Shown here one piece after another: positions 51,143 to 59,728 of a DNA stretch of 64,000 bases. The notes below the pieces were generated by a model, which was not told the DNA's origin, did not search any database, and was given only the letters and a program-made list of their open reading frames with translations. This stretch comes from 2-02-FULL-55-14 sp964534125 (GTDB lineage Bacteria; Bacteroidota; Ignavibacteria; UBA10030). How positions within the stretch are numbered: the stretch's first letter is position 1; each line of letters begins with the position of its first letter. A program made the position numbers and the translations under genes. The stretch is taken from positions 62,001 to 126,000 of the forward strand of contig CAZHOJ010000006.1 of assembly GCA_964534125.1 (NCBI GenBank). Direction: 5' to 3'.

Positions 51143-51658
51143 ATGCTTTCCGTTCGACAACTCCGTCCGTATGTTCTGTTCTTGTGTGTGGGTAGCGCTG
51201 TGATCGCTCTGTCTGCAGCCGTCCTTTGGCTCGTGCCGAACGGAGCCTCGGACAACCATTCCGACATCGTTCTTCAGCAGCGAGCGAACGAATGCGGGTC
51301 AGCTGCGGTTACCATGCTGCTCCGCTCACGGGGTCTGAACAGGGCGTATGGAGAGGTCGTCACGGCATTCGATCTGTCCGAGAATGGGGTGTCGGTCCGG
51401 CAGGTTGTGGATGTGCTGGGGAGGTTTGGGGTGGGCGCCCAGGCCTGGAGAACGACCACCGCATCGCTGGACTCGTTCCCGCTATCGATGATCCTCCATG
51501 TCGACGAGTCGCATTTTATCGTTCTCGACTCCATCGGCGGGGGGGTGTTTTACGTACGAGACCCTGCGAGCGGGCGCGAGGCACTCGACAGGAAAGAGCT
51601 GGAGGCCCGCTGGGACGGTGTCGTGATTATCGTCCCTGTCCAGACGCCCCTGCCTTGA
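51143..51658 (+). CDS. Peptidase C39-like cysteine protease, membrane-anchored
   Basis: A 171-residue protein with one N-terminal hydrophobic segment (about 10-31) and a C39 papain-fold domain. The catalytic set is complete: oxyanion Gln45, Cys51 in RANECGSAA, His124 in DESHFIVLD and Asp140 in RDPASG. C39 domains usually form the N-terminus of bacteriocin ABC exporters and cut double-glycine leaders. Here the domain stands alone behind a signal anchor, so it is probably periplasmic and processes peptides or proteins after export. No small GG-leader precursor gene or ABC exporter is nearby. Confidence 0.8.
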   Translation: MLSVRQLRPYVLFLCVGSAVIALSAAVLWLVPNGASDNHSDIVLQQRANECGSAAVTMLLRSRGLNRAYGEVVTAFDLSENGVSVRQVVDVLGRFGVGAQAWRTTTASLDSFPLSMILHVDESHFIVLDSIGGGVFYVRDPASGREALDRKELEARWDGVVIIVPVQTPLP

Positions 51659-51685
51659 CTTGGACCGAAACGCACACTACCTTTC
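51655..51685 (+). promoter_or_regulatory. Predicted promoter of the PorV-like gene
   Basis: TTG (51655-51657), 20 bases, TACCTTTC (51678-51685), seven of eight matches to TANNTTTG. It predicts a leader of about 116 bases containing two hairpins. Confidence 0.6.
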
Positions 51686-51691
51686 ATCCAA

Positions 51692-51807
51692 CAGGAAGGA
51701 GTATTCTCAGATAGTCCATTGTGAGAGCATGCATCGGGGTGTTGTTGTGTGATGTGCTCTCATATTTCTGTTGCGGCCGGATCCGACGGAATGTGGGTTC
51801 GGCCTTT
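51692..51807 (+). promoter_or_regulatory. Structured leader of the PorV-like gene
   Basis: Hairpin 1: TGAGAGCA (51722-51729) with TGCTCTCA (51755-51762), extended by CATC/GATG after a 2-base bulge. Hairpin 2: GGCCG (51775-51779) with CGGCC (51800-51804), followed by TTT and the start codon. AAGGAG at 51694-51699 has no start codon at a normal distance. This could be an expression-control leader. Confidence 0.4.
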
Positions 51808-52827
51808 ATGCTTTCTATGACTCCAGTCAGAACCATCATTATCGCTGCGTTTCTCACAGGTGCTCTCGCAGGAAGCCTGAGTGCGCAGACCATTGCACCG
51901 TACGCGGGCGAGTTCCTTTCCATCGGCGCGGGCGCGCGGTCCCTGTCAATGGGAGGTGCCTATACGGCGCTCGCTGCGGATGCGTCCGGAGGCTATTGGA
52001 ACCCGTCCGCATTGACGATGCTCAGCGGAGCCGACATCATGCTGATGCATGAGGAGCGGTTCGCGGGCCTCCTCAACTACGATCTGGCGGCCGCCGCCAT
52101 GCCGTACGGCGAGAATACAGCCATCGGCGTGACGTTCCTGCGGCTGGGTATCGACGGGATCCCCGACAGCCGTAACGCACTCATCGATCTCAACGGGAAC
52201 AGCGAGCTCGACCCGGGAGAGCGGCTGGACTACAGCCGTATCACTTACGTGACGGCAGCCGACTGGGCGCTGTATGCATCCTATGCCCATCGCTCGTCGG
52301 ATGAGATCTCATACGGTCTCTCCATAAAACTGATCAGAAGGTCGGTTGCCGAGTTTACCGCAACGGGCATCGGGTTCGACGCCGGGGCGCTGTACAGACC
52401 GGTGCCGTCGCTCTTCCTTGGAGCAACCCTTCAGGATGTGACGACGACCCTCCTGGCGTGGTCGACAGGCCGCACAGAGCTTATTGCCCCCACGCTTCGC
52501 ATCGGCGGGGCATATGAGGTCGAACTCGGATCGTTCAGAGTGACGCCGTCGGTGGAATGTGCCGTGCGAGCAGAGGGCCGTGGTTCGGTCGCTGCGGTTT
52601 CGGTCGGGCCCCTGAGCGTGGACCCGTACGGAGGGATGGAGGTAGCGTACATGGGGATCCTTTCTCTGCGCGGAGGGATGAATGAGGTGGGACACGCCAC
52701 CCTCGGAGCCGGGGTCCGCATCAAGCGACTTCACATCGATTATGCATACGCCGGTTTTGGAGGAACATCTGACCTCGATCCATCACACCGCATCTCACTT
52801 CGGCTGAGTCTCGATAGCTCTCTCTGA
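51808..52827 (+). CDS. PorV/PorQ family (UPF0164) outer-membrane protein
   Basis: A 339-residue predicted outer-membrane barrel with a signal peptide (TIIIAAFLTGALAGSLSAQ). The mature N-terminus FLSIGAGARSLSMGGAYTALAADASGGYWNPSAL is the hallmark of PorV/PorQ/UPF0164 proteins, FadL-like barrels used by type IX secretion as shuttles or substrate receptors. The frame is open from GTG 51721, but that would put 29 Cys/Arg-rich residues before the signal peptide, so ATG 51808 or 51817 is preferred. It could serve the T9SS substrate encoded at 19272-20510. Confidence 0.85.
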   Translation: MLSMTPVRTIIIAAFLTGALAGSLSAQTIAPYAGEFLSIGAGARSLSMGGAYTALAADASGGYWNPSALTMLSGADIMLMHEERFAGLLNYDLAAAAMPYGENTAIGVTFLRLGIDGIPDSRNALIDLNGNSELDPGERLDYSRITYVTAADWALYASYAHRSSDEISYGLSIKLIRRSVAEFTATGIGFDAGALYRPVPSLFLGATLQDVTTTLLAWSTGRTELIAPTLRIGGAYEVELGSFRVTPSVECAVRAEGRGSVAAVSVGPLSVDPYGGMEVAYMGILSLRGGMNEVGHATLGAGVRIKRLHIDYAYAGFGGTSDLDPSHRISLRLSLDSSL

Positions 52828-52856
52828 TATTCTCAGGACATCGGTTCGGAAGCAGA

Positions 52857-52895
52857 AAACCCCGCCTCGGAGCACGAAGCGGGGTTTCTCTTTTT
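52857..52895. terminator. Bidirectional terminator between the PorV-like and cyclase genes
   Basis: A perfect 9-bp stem (AAACCCCGC, 52857-52865; GCGGGGTTT, 52879-52887) with a 13-base loop. T-rich tails follow on both strands (TTTCTCTTTTT on plus; TTTT on minus). Confidence 0.85.
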
Positions 52896-52917
52896 CGTAG
52901 GGGGTCAGACGCAGGCG

Positions 52918-55119
52918 CTACTTTGTCGTCATGACAAAGACGCCGTTCCATTCGGTCGCAGGTGGCGCGATCTTGTACAGATTTGCACGCTCGATATAGA
53001 TGGTCGCCGCACCGCACGTGGGGTCAAGCTGCTGCGCCTGCTGCATGTACGCGATCGCCTCGTCCCACTGACGAGAACGATAGAGGCGAAGCCCCTCGTG
53101 GTAGATCTCCAGCGATTGTGCCTGGGCGTCTGTCAGCTTCATGTCTATCTTGCCCATCACCTCGTACACTCGTACCGGTTCCGTCTTTCCCTTCACCTGG
53201 AGAAGGTCGAGTTCGCGGACCTTCAGCTTGTCCTTCACGTGCTTGTAGGTGAAGTCGCTGATCATAATGTAGGAGCCGTACTGCTTGTTCGCACCTTCCA
53301 GCCGAGAGGCGAGGTTCACGCTGTCCCCGATGACCGTGTAGTCGAACCGGTCCTTGCCCCCCATGTTGCCGGCAATACACACGCCGGTGTTCAGCCCGAT
53401 ACGCGCGACCAGCTCGGGCTTCCCCTCGCTCTTCCATTTCGGGCGGAGAGCGGCAAGCCTGTTCTGCATCTCCAGGGCCGCATAGCAGGCACGCAGAGCG
53501 TGGTCCTTCTGCGGTATGGGGGCGCCCCAGAAGGCCATAACGGCATCCCCCTCGTACTTGTCGAGGGTCCCGTCGTATTTGAGCACGATGCTCGTCATCT
53601 CGTCCAGGTACTCATTGAGCAGTTCAACGAGCCCCTCGGGCTTGTTGTGAAAATGCTCCGAAATGGTCGTAAATCCGGCGATATCCGAGAAAAAGATCGT
53701 CAGTTCACGGCGGTCGCCGCCCAGTTTCGCCTTTGACGGATCGCTCACAAGCATGTTGACCACGGCGGGGTTCAGGTAGTGGGAGAAGACCCCCTTGATC
53801 ATCGCCTTCTGCTGTCGTTCGGTCAGGTACTGATAGACTGCCGTGCCCAGGTACGCAAGCACGACCGAGAGACTGGGGTTGACGATATTGATGAGCAGAT
53901 TATTGCTCGAGTAGGCGAGCACGCCAAGCTCAAAAATGGCTCCGATCACGAGGAACATTATCAGAAAGACGCCGATCTCCAGCAGCCATGCGAACTTCAC
54001 CTTGAGCTGCTTGAGCGCAAGAAGGCCGATGAAGCCGATGATCGAGACAAGAATGACGATGACCATCTCCACACCGGGAGAGATCGCTCTCACAAAGCGC
54101 TTATCGAGAACATTCTGTATCGCTGTGGCGTGGATCTCCACCCCATGCATGGCAAAGTTTCGCTTCGTTCCCTCTTCCACGAACATCGGCGTGTTGTGGT
54201 AGTCACGCTCCTCGGCCATCAACGAGCCGACGAGGACGATCTTTCCGCGAACCAGCCGCGCGATGGACTCGTCGAACATATTGATGTCGACCTCATAGTC
54301 GATCTCGTCCACCGTCTTGAAACTCTGATCGTCGATGATCTGTGAAAAGGGAATGTAGCGGAAGGTGCTGACCGGACCGTAGTAACTCAGGAGGAAGTCG
54401 GTCGGGTTGTACATCGGGAGGACCCGGTCGCCGTAGATGAACTCGTTCTCGCCGATCTGGACGGTGCGAAGCGGCTCCTGCTTGAAGGCCTTGTTCAGTC
54501 CGGCGAACGCAAGGGTAGGGGTCAGCTCACCCTCGGCCAGGATCATCGGCATGTAGCGGCGGCACACATCGTCGCGGTCCTTGACGATGTTGACGATGCC
54601 GATGCCGATGGACCGGTTATCCTTATAGAAAACGTTGTTGTAGGTCTTGTCGAGTGAGCGGACCTCCGCATACTCGCTCGATCCTCCCACCTGCACCTTC
54701 GCGGCAAGCACGACAGTATTCACCCGACGGAGCATGTCGGCGAAGGCGTCGTCGCCCTCGCGCTCGGTCTCGAAGGTGATGTCGAACACGATGGCCCGGG
54801 CTCCCGCGAGCGTCAGATTGCGCACCAGGTGTGCGTAGTAGTTTCGCGGGAAGGGGAACGGGTCGGGCATAGCCACAAGATCCTTGTCATCGATACCGAC
54901 GATGACGACATCGGCCTCGTCCTTGACGCGTTCCGCCTTCTGTGGGTCGTAGGCGCTCTGATACCGGTAGTCGATCGTGAGGAGCTCGATATTGCGGAGG
55001 AACGCTATCTCAAAGAGCCATCCTTGCGTCAGGAGGAGAACCACAACGCCGATGCCGATGCCGATCGATATCCTGATGATGAGCGGCAGGACCTTTCGTT
55101 TGAACTCGTACAGGGTCAT
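52918..55119 (-). CDS. CHASE2-domain class III adenylate cyclase
   Basis: A 733-residue membrane enzyme. Layout: one membrane helix (about 12-34), extracytoplasmic CHASE2 sensor domain (about 40-345), three membrane helices (about 350-370, 375-397, 408-430), class III cyclase domain (about 468-655), and a C-terminal TPR-like pair of helices (about 665-715). The catalytic set is complete: metal Asp479 (FSDIAGF) and Asp525 (EGDAVMAF), adenine-selecting Lys521 and Thr595 (DYTVIGD), transition-state Asn602 and Arg606. The Lys/Thr pair fits ATP, so the product should be cAMP. It follows the barrel gene by 11 bases. Confidence 0.92.
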   Translation of the reverse strand: MTLYEFKRKVLPLIIRISIGIGIGVVVLLLTQGWLFEIAFLRNIELLTIDYRYQSAYDPQKAERVKDEADVVIVGIDDKDLVAMPDPFPFPRNYYAHLVRNLTLAGARAIVFDITFETEREGDDAFADMLRRVNTVVLAAKVQVGGSSEYAEVRSLDKTYNNVFYKDNRSIGIGIVNIVKDRDDVCRRYMPMILAEGELTPTLAFAGLNKAFKQEPLRTVQIGENEFIYGDRVLPMYNPTDFLLSYYGPVSTFRYIPFSQIIDDQSFKTVDEIDYEVDINMFDESIARLVRGKIVLVGSLMAEERDYHNTPMFVEEGTKRNFAMHGVEIHATAIQNVLDKRFVRAISPGVEMVIVILVSIIGFIGLLALKQLKVKFAWLLEIGVFLIMFLVIGAIFELGVLAYSSNNLLINIVNPSLSVVLAYLGTAVYQYLTERQQKAMIKGVFSHYLNPAVVNMLVSDPSKAKLGGDRRELTIFFSDIAGFTTISEHFHNKPEGLVELLNEYLDEMTSIVLKYDGTLDKYEGDAVMAFWGAPIPQKDHALRACYAALEMQNRLAALRPKWKSEGKPELVARIGLNTGVCIAGNMGGKDRFDYTVIGDSVNLASRLEGANKQYGSYIMISDFTYKHVKDKLKVRELDLLQVKGKTEPVRVYEVMGKIDMKLTDAQAQSLEIYHEGLRLYRSRQWDEAIAYMQQAQQLDPTCGAATIYIERANLYKIAPPATEWNGVFVMTTK

Positions 55120-55130
55120 CCGAACGTCCT

Positions 55131-57560
55131 TTAGAAGTTGAACCGATAGATGAAGGAAAGGATCGTATCATCCTTCACGCCGCCCGTGTTCTTGTAGTAG
55201 TCGAGCAGCAACTCGAACACGTGGGCCCGCAGCGAGTAGTCGGCGCCGAAACGGATGAGCGTGCGCTCCACATCGCCGAAGGTCGGGGCGAAGCGTGTCT
55301 GGAGGCGGAGCTGATTGTCGAGCAGCAGATACTGTCCTCCGACACTTATACTCGTGAACGAGAACTCCTGTGAGGTGAGGACACTGTCCGCTCCGACAGA
55401 CGAGAAGAGCTGGTTCGTGCTCTTGGTGCTGCTGGAGACGACGCTGAAGGATGTCTGCAGCGGGATCTCGAAGAACGTGGCCACGGTCGCCTGGACGAGC
55501 ATGCTGGTCTGATCACGCTTGTAGATGGTCTTGTCGGCCCGGTCCACACTGCTGATGGAGAACGTAATAAAATTGCGTATGGGGATCCGCAGATCGTAGG
55601 AGAGGCCGAACGTCAGCCGGGTAGCATCATCTTCTGCTGCCTTCGAAGAGACGGCAGAGTCCGGCCGGAAGACGATCTGGTCGGCCACGCGGCCGATGAG
55701 CCCATAGCCAAGCTGCAGAGTGGGATAACCGGAACCGGGGCTGTAGGTGAAGGCGGTCGTGAGCGTGTTGTAGGAGGTCGTTCCCGCCTTGGAATCGGAG
55801 AGGTTATCGTGCTTCGATTCGTACGACACACTCGCGAACACCTTGTTGCTGAAAAGACGGACGTTGTCGGACACCGAAATGCCCTGGATGTCCGACTGCA
55901 GGAATTCATTGCCGTACGATTTGTATGCCGTGCCGCGGCGGACGAACTGGGCACGGACATAGTTGTTGAAGTAATTCAGCGTGAGGAAGCTCTCCATCGA
56001 CAGACCAGGAAGCCCCTTGCCGGCAGGATTCAGCGGCTCGAGATTGCCGTTCACGATGATGAAGTCGTCCGCGATCTGGCCGAGGGCCTTCAGGTCTGTG
56101 CCCGTCTCGGCCTTCAGGGAGTCATAATCGGCGTCCGAGAAGGTACCGCCGGTGATGTCCTTGTTCTGAATGCCGACAGCGACCTGCGATTCCCAGCGGA
56201 TGCGCTGGTCGTCGAGGCCGACCTTCATGTCTGCCCCGACCACGAGGTTCTGTTTCGGCTGGACGCCGTAGTTGATGGATGCGGTATCGTCAGCGAACTT
56301 GAGGAACGAGAACCCGAGCTGGAAGTTCTCTCCCGAGCCGAAGCTTGGGCGAATTGCGAACAGATCGCGGTCATACGTTCCGCGACGGAAGACCTCATAC
56401 GTGAAGTAATCCGCGCCAAGCTGCCGGGATTCCAGCGGACGGCCATCGACAGATGCAGAGTCCGGATAGGTGACCACGCTGTCGACGAGGCCCTCGACGG
56501 CACGTTCCGTCTTTCCGAAAGAGACATCAAGGTTAAAGAATCCGAGCTTCAGGGCACCGGTGATACCGCGAACTCGTTTCCCGATCATCATCAGCGTCGG
56601 GAAGTTCGCAGGATAGGCATCTCCGACCTCGACGCGGGCGTATTCCGCATCGGCGTAGAAGAAGTACCTGTTCTGTGGCTGCCGGGAAGGGTCCTCGAGA
56701 TTGTCGAGGCGGAGATTGCCGCCGAACCGGAGGAAGGAATAAGCACCGTTCGCACGGGTCTCGACGCGGGCGTAGGTCTGGGCATTGGACGTCTGTTCGT
56801 TCCGGTATTCCGCCCGGACATCACCGGAGTATGTCAGCCGTGAAGCCTCTTCCTCCAGGGCCGCAGCTGTCGACAGCGAGAAGCTCCGGTCTTTTGTGTA
56901 GTACAACTCTCCGAGCGTATCCCGCAGTTCGACACGGACACTCTGTGAGCCGAGTTTCGGGCGGACCTGGGAATTGGCCGGCGACCAGAGGATGATGTCG
57001 TCGGATAGGATTGCCTCGCGGGAGACATCGACGCCGTTGAAGAGGATCTTCGTCCGCGAGGCGTTCACGGCCGGTGTTGCGTAGTACAGCGAAAGGGCGA
57101 GCACGAACTCCTCGATGGCGACAGTCTGACCCGGTTCGGGACTCAGGAATATGATCTCCCGTTCCCTTGGGTCCTGTTGATTGACGGTCAACTGCAGCGG
57201 ATTGATGTCCGGAGCGACCTCCGGATACGTGTCGACCGATCCGTCCCGCAGCTCAAGTGCGAAATAGTACTGGACGTAAGGAGGGGAGACGATCTCTGCG
57301 GGTATCGACGTGGCGTACGATTGACCGGAGGCCAGCATCTCCATCTCAGTATATTCCGTGACACCGAAGGCCCGGTAGCGCAGCAGAGCACGAGAGACCT
57401 CAGATGTTGGAAGGAGCTCAATGCTGACCGCCACAGGGACCCCCTGGTCCGCCGAAGGGGGAACGTTGACCGCATTGATGTGCCGCGAGACCTGTGCAGT
57501 ACCGACAGCCGTCGCCAGAAGAAGAAGGGCTATTGCGCCTACGAATCGATGAGCACACAT
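55131..57560 (-). CDS. Large outer-membrane barrel protein of unknown function
   Basis: An 809-residue exported protein with a signal peptide (GAIALLLLATAVGTAQ). Residues about 20-120 resemble an Ig/fibronectin-like domain (VPVAVSIELLPTSEV, PPYVQYYFALELRDG), followed by a second beta domain and a long barrel region of alternating strands that ends in Phe (SFIYRFNF), the usual outer-membrane insertion signal. I do not recognise a named family. The frame is open to 57644, but ATG 57560 has AGGAG 8 bases upstream and starts the signal peptide. It is probably in one transcript with the CHASE2 cyclase, a possible sensor-partner relation. Confidence 0.75.
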   Translation of the reverse strand: MCAHRFVGAIALLLLATAVGTAQVSRHINAVNVPPSADQGVPVAVSIELLPTSEVSRALLRYRAFGVTEYTEMEMLASGQSYATSIPAEIVSPPYVQYYFALELRDGSVDTYPEVAPDINPLQLTVNQQDPREREIIFLSPEPGQTVAIEEFVLALSLYYATPAVNASRTKILFNGVDVSREAILSDDIILWSPANSQVRPKLGSQSVRVELRDTLGELYYTKDRSFSLSTAAALEEEASRLTYSGDVRAEYRNEQTSNAQTYARVETRANGAYSFLRFGGNLRLDNLEDPSRQPQNRYFFYADAEYARVEVGDAYPANFPTLMMIGKRVRGITGALKLGFFNLDVSFGKTERAVEGLVDSVVTYPDSASVDGRPLESRQLGADYFTYEVFRRGTYDRDLFAIRPSFGSGENFQLGFSFLKFADDTASINYGVQPKQNLVVGADMKVGLDDQRIRWESQVAVGIQNKDITGGTFSDADYDSLKAETGTDLKALGQIADDFIIVNGNLEPLNPAGKGLPGLSMESFLTLNYFNNYVRAQFVRRGTAYKSYGNEFLQSDIQGISVSDNVRLFSNKVFASVSYESKHDNLSDSKAGTTSYNTLTTAFTYSPGSGYPTLQLGYGLIGRVADQIVFRPDSAVSSKAAEDDATRLTFGLSYDLRIPIRNFITFSISSVDRADKTIYKRDQTSMLVQATVATFFEIPLQTSFSVVSSSTKSTNQLFSSVGADSVLTSQEFSFTSISVGGQYLLLDNQLRLQTRFAPTFGDVERTLIRFGADYSLRAHVFELLLDYYKNTGGVKDDTILSFIYRFNF

Positions 57561-57603
57561 GGTGGGATCTCCTGCGCCGGGTGCGAAGAATCGATGTTCT
57601 GAG

Positions 57604-57640
57604 AAAAGAAAAAGCGGCAAAATCACATGGATTTTGCCGC
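57604..57640 (-). terminator. Intrinsic terminator after the FecR-domain gene
   Basis: On the minus strand a perfect 10-bp stem (57640-57631 with 57623-57614) with a 7-base loop is followed by TTTTTCTTTT (57613-57604). It separates the FecR-domain gene from the barrel gene, so the barrel-cyclase pair needs read-through or its own promoter. Confidence 0.85.
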
Positions 57641-57683
57641 TCAATGTAGGAATTCAGGGATATGGATGCAACCAACCCCGGAT

Positions 57684-58442
57684 CTACTCGATAACCACCT
57701 TCACCTCTTTGCCGCTTGCGTCACGGCCAACGAGTTCCAGCTTTGGTTTTTGACCCGTCTGCCCCTGTTGCCCCTGTTGCCCCTGCTGACCTTGCTGGTC
57801 TTGCTGGTTTTGCTGGTCGGCATCCTCCTCGTCCTGCGACGTGTCGTCAGACCCTATATTCTCGTCGGACTGGTTCGATTGACGGACCTGTCCCGGCTGG
57901 TTGCCCTTCTTCTGGTATGTCTGTCCGGCCAGCAGGGTGTTCCCATCGACGTCGAACATTCCCTGTGTACACACAAAGGTGCTCGTCGTATCTGTTGCGT
58001 CGTGGTCAACGCCGCCAGCAGTGCCGCGGATCGAGGCGACCGAAATGGGCGACGAGAAACGGAACTGTTCTTCTTTCTGCTTCTGAACGTTGAACTGCAG
58101 GCGTCCGCGTTCGACGTGGACGCTGCGGTCGACGATCTGTCCATCCTGCTTCTGTCCCTTGATCTCGACCACAGAGCGCTCACGAACGATCAGCTTGCTT
58201 CTGTCGGGGAAAACGACCATCGCAAGGGACTTCGTATCAGTGCGCAGCTGATATCCGGAGCGCAGCCGGTCGGCAGGAACGGCCTTCTCCCAGGCGCGCG
58301 TCGGCGATTTCTTGCGGACATCCCGGACGACCTTCACAAGAACCGCCTGAATGTCCCCGCTCTGCTGCTGAGGGGTGAGGGCAAGGCTGGAAAGGACAAG
58401 CCCTGCAACGCTCACGTAAAGAATGATGTGTTTGGGTCTCAT
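57684..58442 (-). CDS. Exported FecR-domain protein with Gln-Gly repeat tail
   Basis: A 252-residue protein with a signal peptide (ILYVSVAGLVLSSLALT) and a FecR-type beta domain (about 55-165: VPADRLRSGYQLRTDTKSLAMVVFPDRSKLIV, then the SPISVASIRGTAGGV segment). FecR domains are periplasmic sensors that act on anti-sigma factors or cell-wall partners. The C-terminal third is a hydrophilic Asn/Gln/Asp/Gly stretch with a QQG repeat, coded by 9-base tandem repeats near 57763-57818. No ECF sigma gene is adjacent. It follows the 398-residue gene by 24 bases, with AAGGAG before its ATG. Confidence 0.82.
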   Translation of the reverse strand: MRPKHIILYVSVAGLVLSSLALTPQQQSGDIQAVLVKVVRDVRKKSPTRAWEKAVPADRLRSGYQLRTDTKSLAMVVFPDRSKLIVRERSVVEIKGQKQDGQIVDRSVHVERGRLQFNVQKQKEEQFRFSSPISVASIRGTAGGVDHDATDTTSTFVCTQGMFDVDGNTLLAGQTYQKKGNQPGQVRQSNQSDENIGSDDTSQDEEDADQQNQQDQQGQQGQQGQQGQTGQKPKLELVGRDASGKEVKVVIE

Positions 58443-58466
58443 AGTTCCACTCCTTAGGCGGGGTGC

Positions 58467-59663
58467 CTATTCAACGACGGTAACAGTTGCGTTCTCGAAC
58501 TGGCCGAGCAGGTTCACAAGCTCCGATTGCGTGATCCTCCGGTTATTGAACCGGAATTCGGAGAAGGTCCACCCGCGGTCCTCAAGCTGACGCAGCGTTT
58601 CAGTGAGAGATTGGGCCAACGCCGAGGGGACCTGCGTTGCGTTCGGTCCGAAGATCGTCAGCAGGGGGTCAGGGCGCGTTGCGTTCTGGCCGGGTGTGCC
58701 GGGCGGCGTGGATGACCCGCCAGCTCCCGAGGAGGTCGAGGTCGAGGGGTCCTCGTACCGGAACTCGACGAGGTCAGCCTCGATGCTGAGCTTCTGCCTG
58801 CTGGAGCTGGACTGATAGAATGACGCCCCTGCGATGACATACCGCTGACCCGAAGTGAGCGGCGTTGCTGTGACCGGATAGTTCAGGAGCGTCCGGCCGT
58901 CGGTGACCACTTCGCGCCACATCGGAATACCATTCTGAACGGCATCGCGGGCGTTGTCCTGCACACGGTAAACGGCCAGCTCGTACTGGAGGTTCGGCCG
59001 CTCAGGAGGCAGGAACACGATGATCATGGGGTTCGGTGTCGTCACGACAGGGTCGACCTGGATCTGGATCTTCGCCTGGTCCGGCGTGGCGAACGGGATG
59101 TCGAACGTCCGTTCGTAGTAGTCAAGATACGACCCGCCGTCCTCGATGCGGTCCGTGTAGAAGTCCCGGAGGTAGACGCGAACAATGAACTTGCCGGTCA
59201 GGGAAGCGATACCCCCCTGGATATCATCCTTCAGCTTGTCGATCTCGGTCTTGTTCTCGTCGTATGCCGTTCCGAAGTCTGTGCCGTTGGCCAGAGCACC
59301 AAGCTGGAGCGTGTACACGAACTCGCTGCCACTCGGCTGCTGGACCTTTATCGGCCCACTCGACGTCACATAGAACGAAGCGAGCCTCACCGGCCGGGGA
59401 TCATCCGACGTCTGCTTGAACACGATCCCCTGCAGCCAGACATCAGTCGCCTGGCTTGTGTAAATGTATCCGGTGATGCCAGCGGGGATGCGCTGCTTCA
59501 GCGTGAACGTGGTCGCATCGATCCAGTCGGTGGGGGTGAACAGGTCGTAATCGGGAGATGAAAGCTCCAACCGACCCGTCACTTGTCCCAACACCAATGC
59601 GTTCAGCAGAAGCAGCAGGCTGAGCGCTCCGGTGATCCTGCGAATGCGTGTTGTCGCTTTCAT
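58467..59663 (-). CDS. 398-residue exported protein of unknown function
   Basis: I do not recognise this family. The signal peptide is residues 1-27 (ALSLLLLLNALVLGQ). The body is soluble and beta-rich: an SPDYDLFTPTDWIDATTFTLKQ start, a DFYTDRIEDGGSYLDYYER segment, a repeat-like PNPMIIVFLPPERPNLQYELAVYRV domain with fibronectin-like character, a Ser/Thr/Gly-Pro linker (about 305-335), and a C-terminal helical part (SLTETLRQLEDRGW) of about 60 residues. AGGAG lies 9 bases before the ATG. It heads the operon with the FecR-domain gene, and a CRP-like site lies upstream. Confidence 0.7.
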   Translation of the reverse strand: MKATTRIRRITGALSLLLLLNALVLGQVTGRLELSSPDYDLFTPTDWIDATTFTLKQRIPAGITGYIYTSQATDVWLQGIVFKQTSDDPRPVRLASFYVTSSGPIKVQQPSGSEFVYTLQLGALANGTDFGTAYDENKTEIDKLKDDIQGGIASLTGKFIVRVYLRDFYTDRIEDGGSYLDYYERTFDIPFATPDQAKIQIQVDPVVTTPNPMIIVFLPPERPNLQYELAVYRVQDNARDAVQNGIPMWREVVTDGRTLLNYPVTATPLTSGQRYVIAGASFYQSSSSRQKLSIEADLVEFRYEDPSTSTSSGAGGSSTPPGTPGQNATRPDPLLTIFGPNATQVPSALAQSLTETLRQLEDRGWTFSEFRFNNRRITQSELVNLLGQFENATVTVVE

Positions 59664-59699
59664 GACGTGGTTCTCCTAACGAATGGACAGTCTCAACGG

Positions 59700-59707
59700 T
59701 CAAAATA
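59700..59707 (-). promoter_or_regulatory. Candidate -7 box of the 398-residue/FecR operon
   Basis: TATTTTGA on the minus strand (59707-59700) without a TTG 20 bases upstream. The CRP-like site overlaps the place of the missing -33 box, as in class II activated promoters. Confidence 0.4.
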
Positions 59708-59728
59708 CGGGGAGAGTCAATAGTACCA

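Noticed and set aside
53221..53236. TTCACGTG inside the cyclase gene as a further parS site
   Set aside because: Only the central CACGTG and one arm match; the other arm fails, so it is a chance hit.
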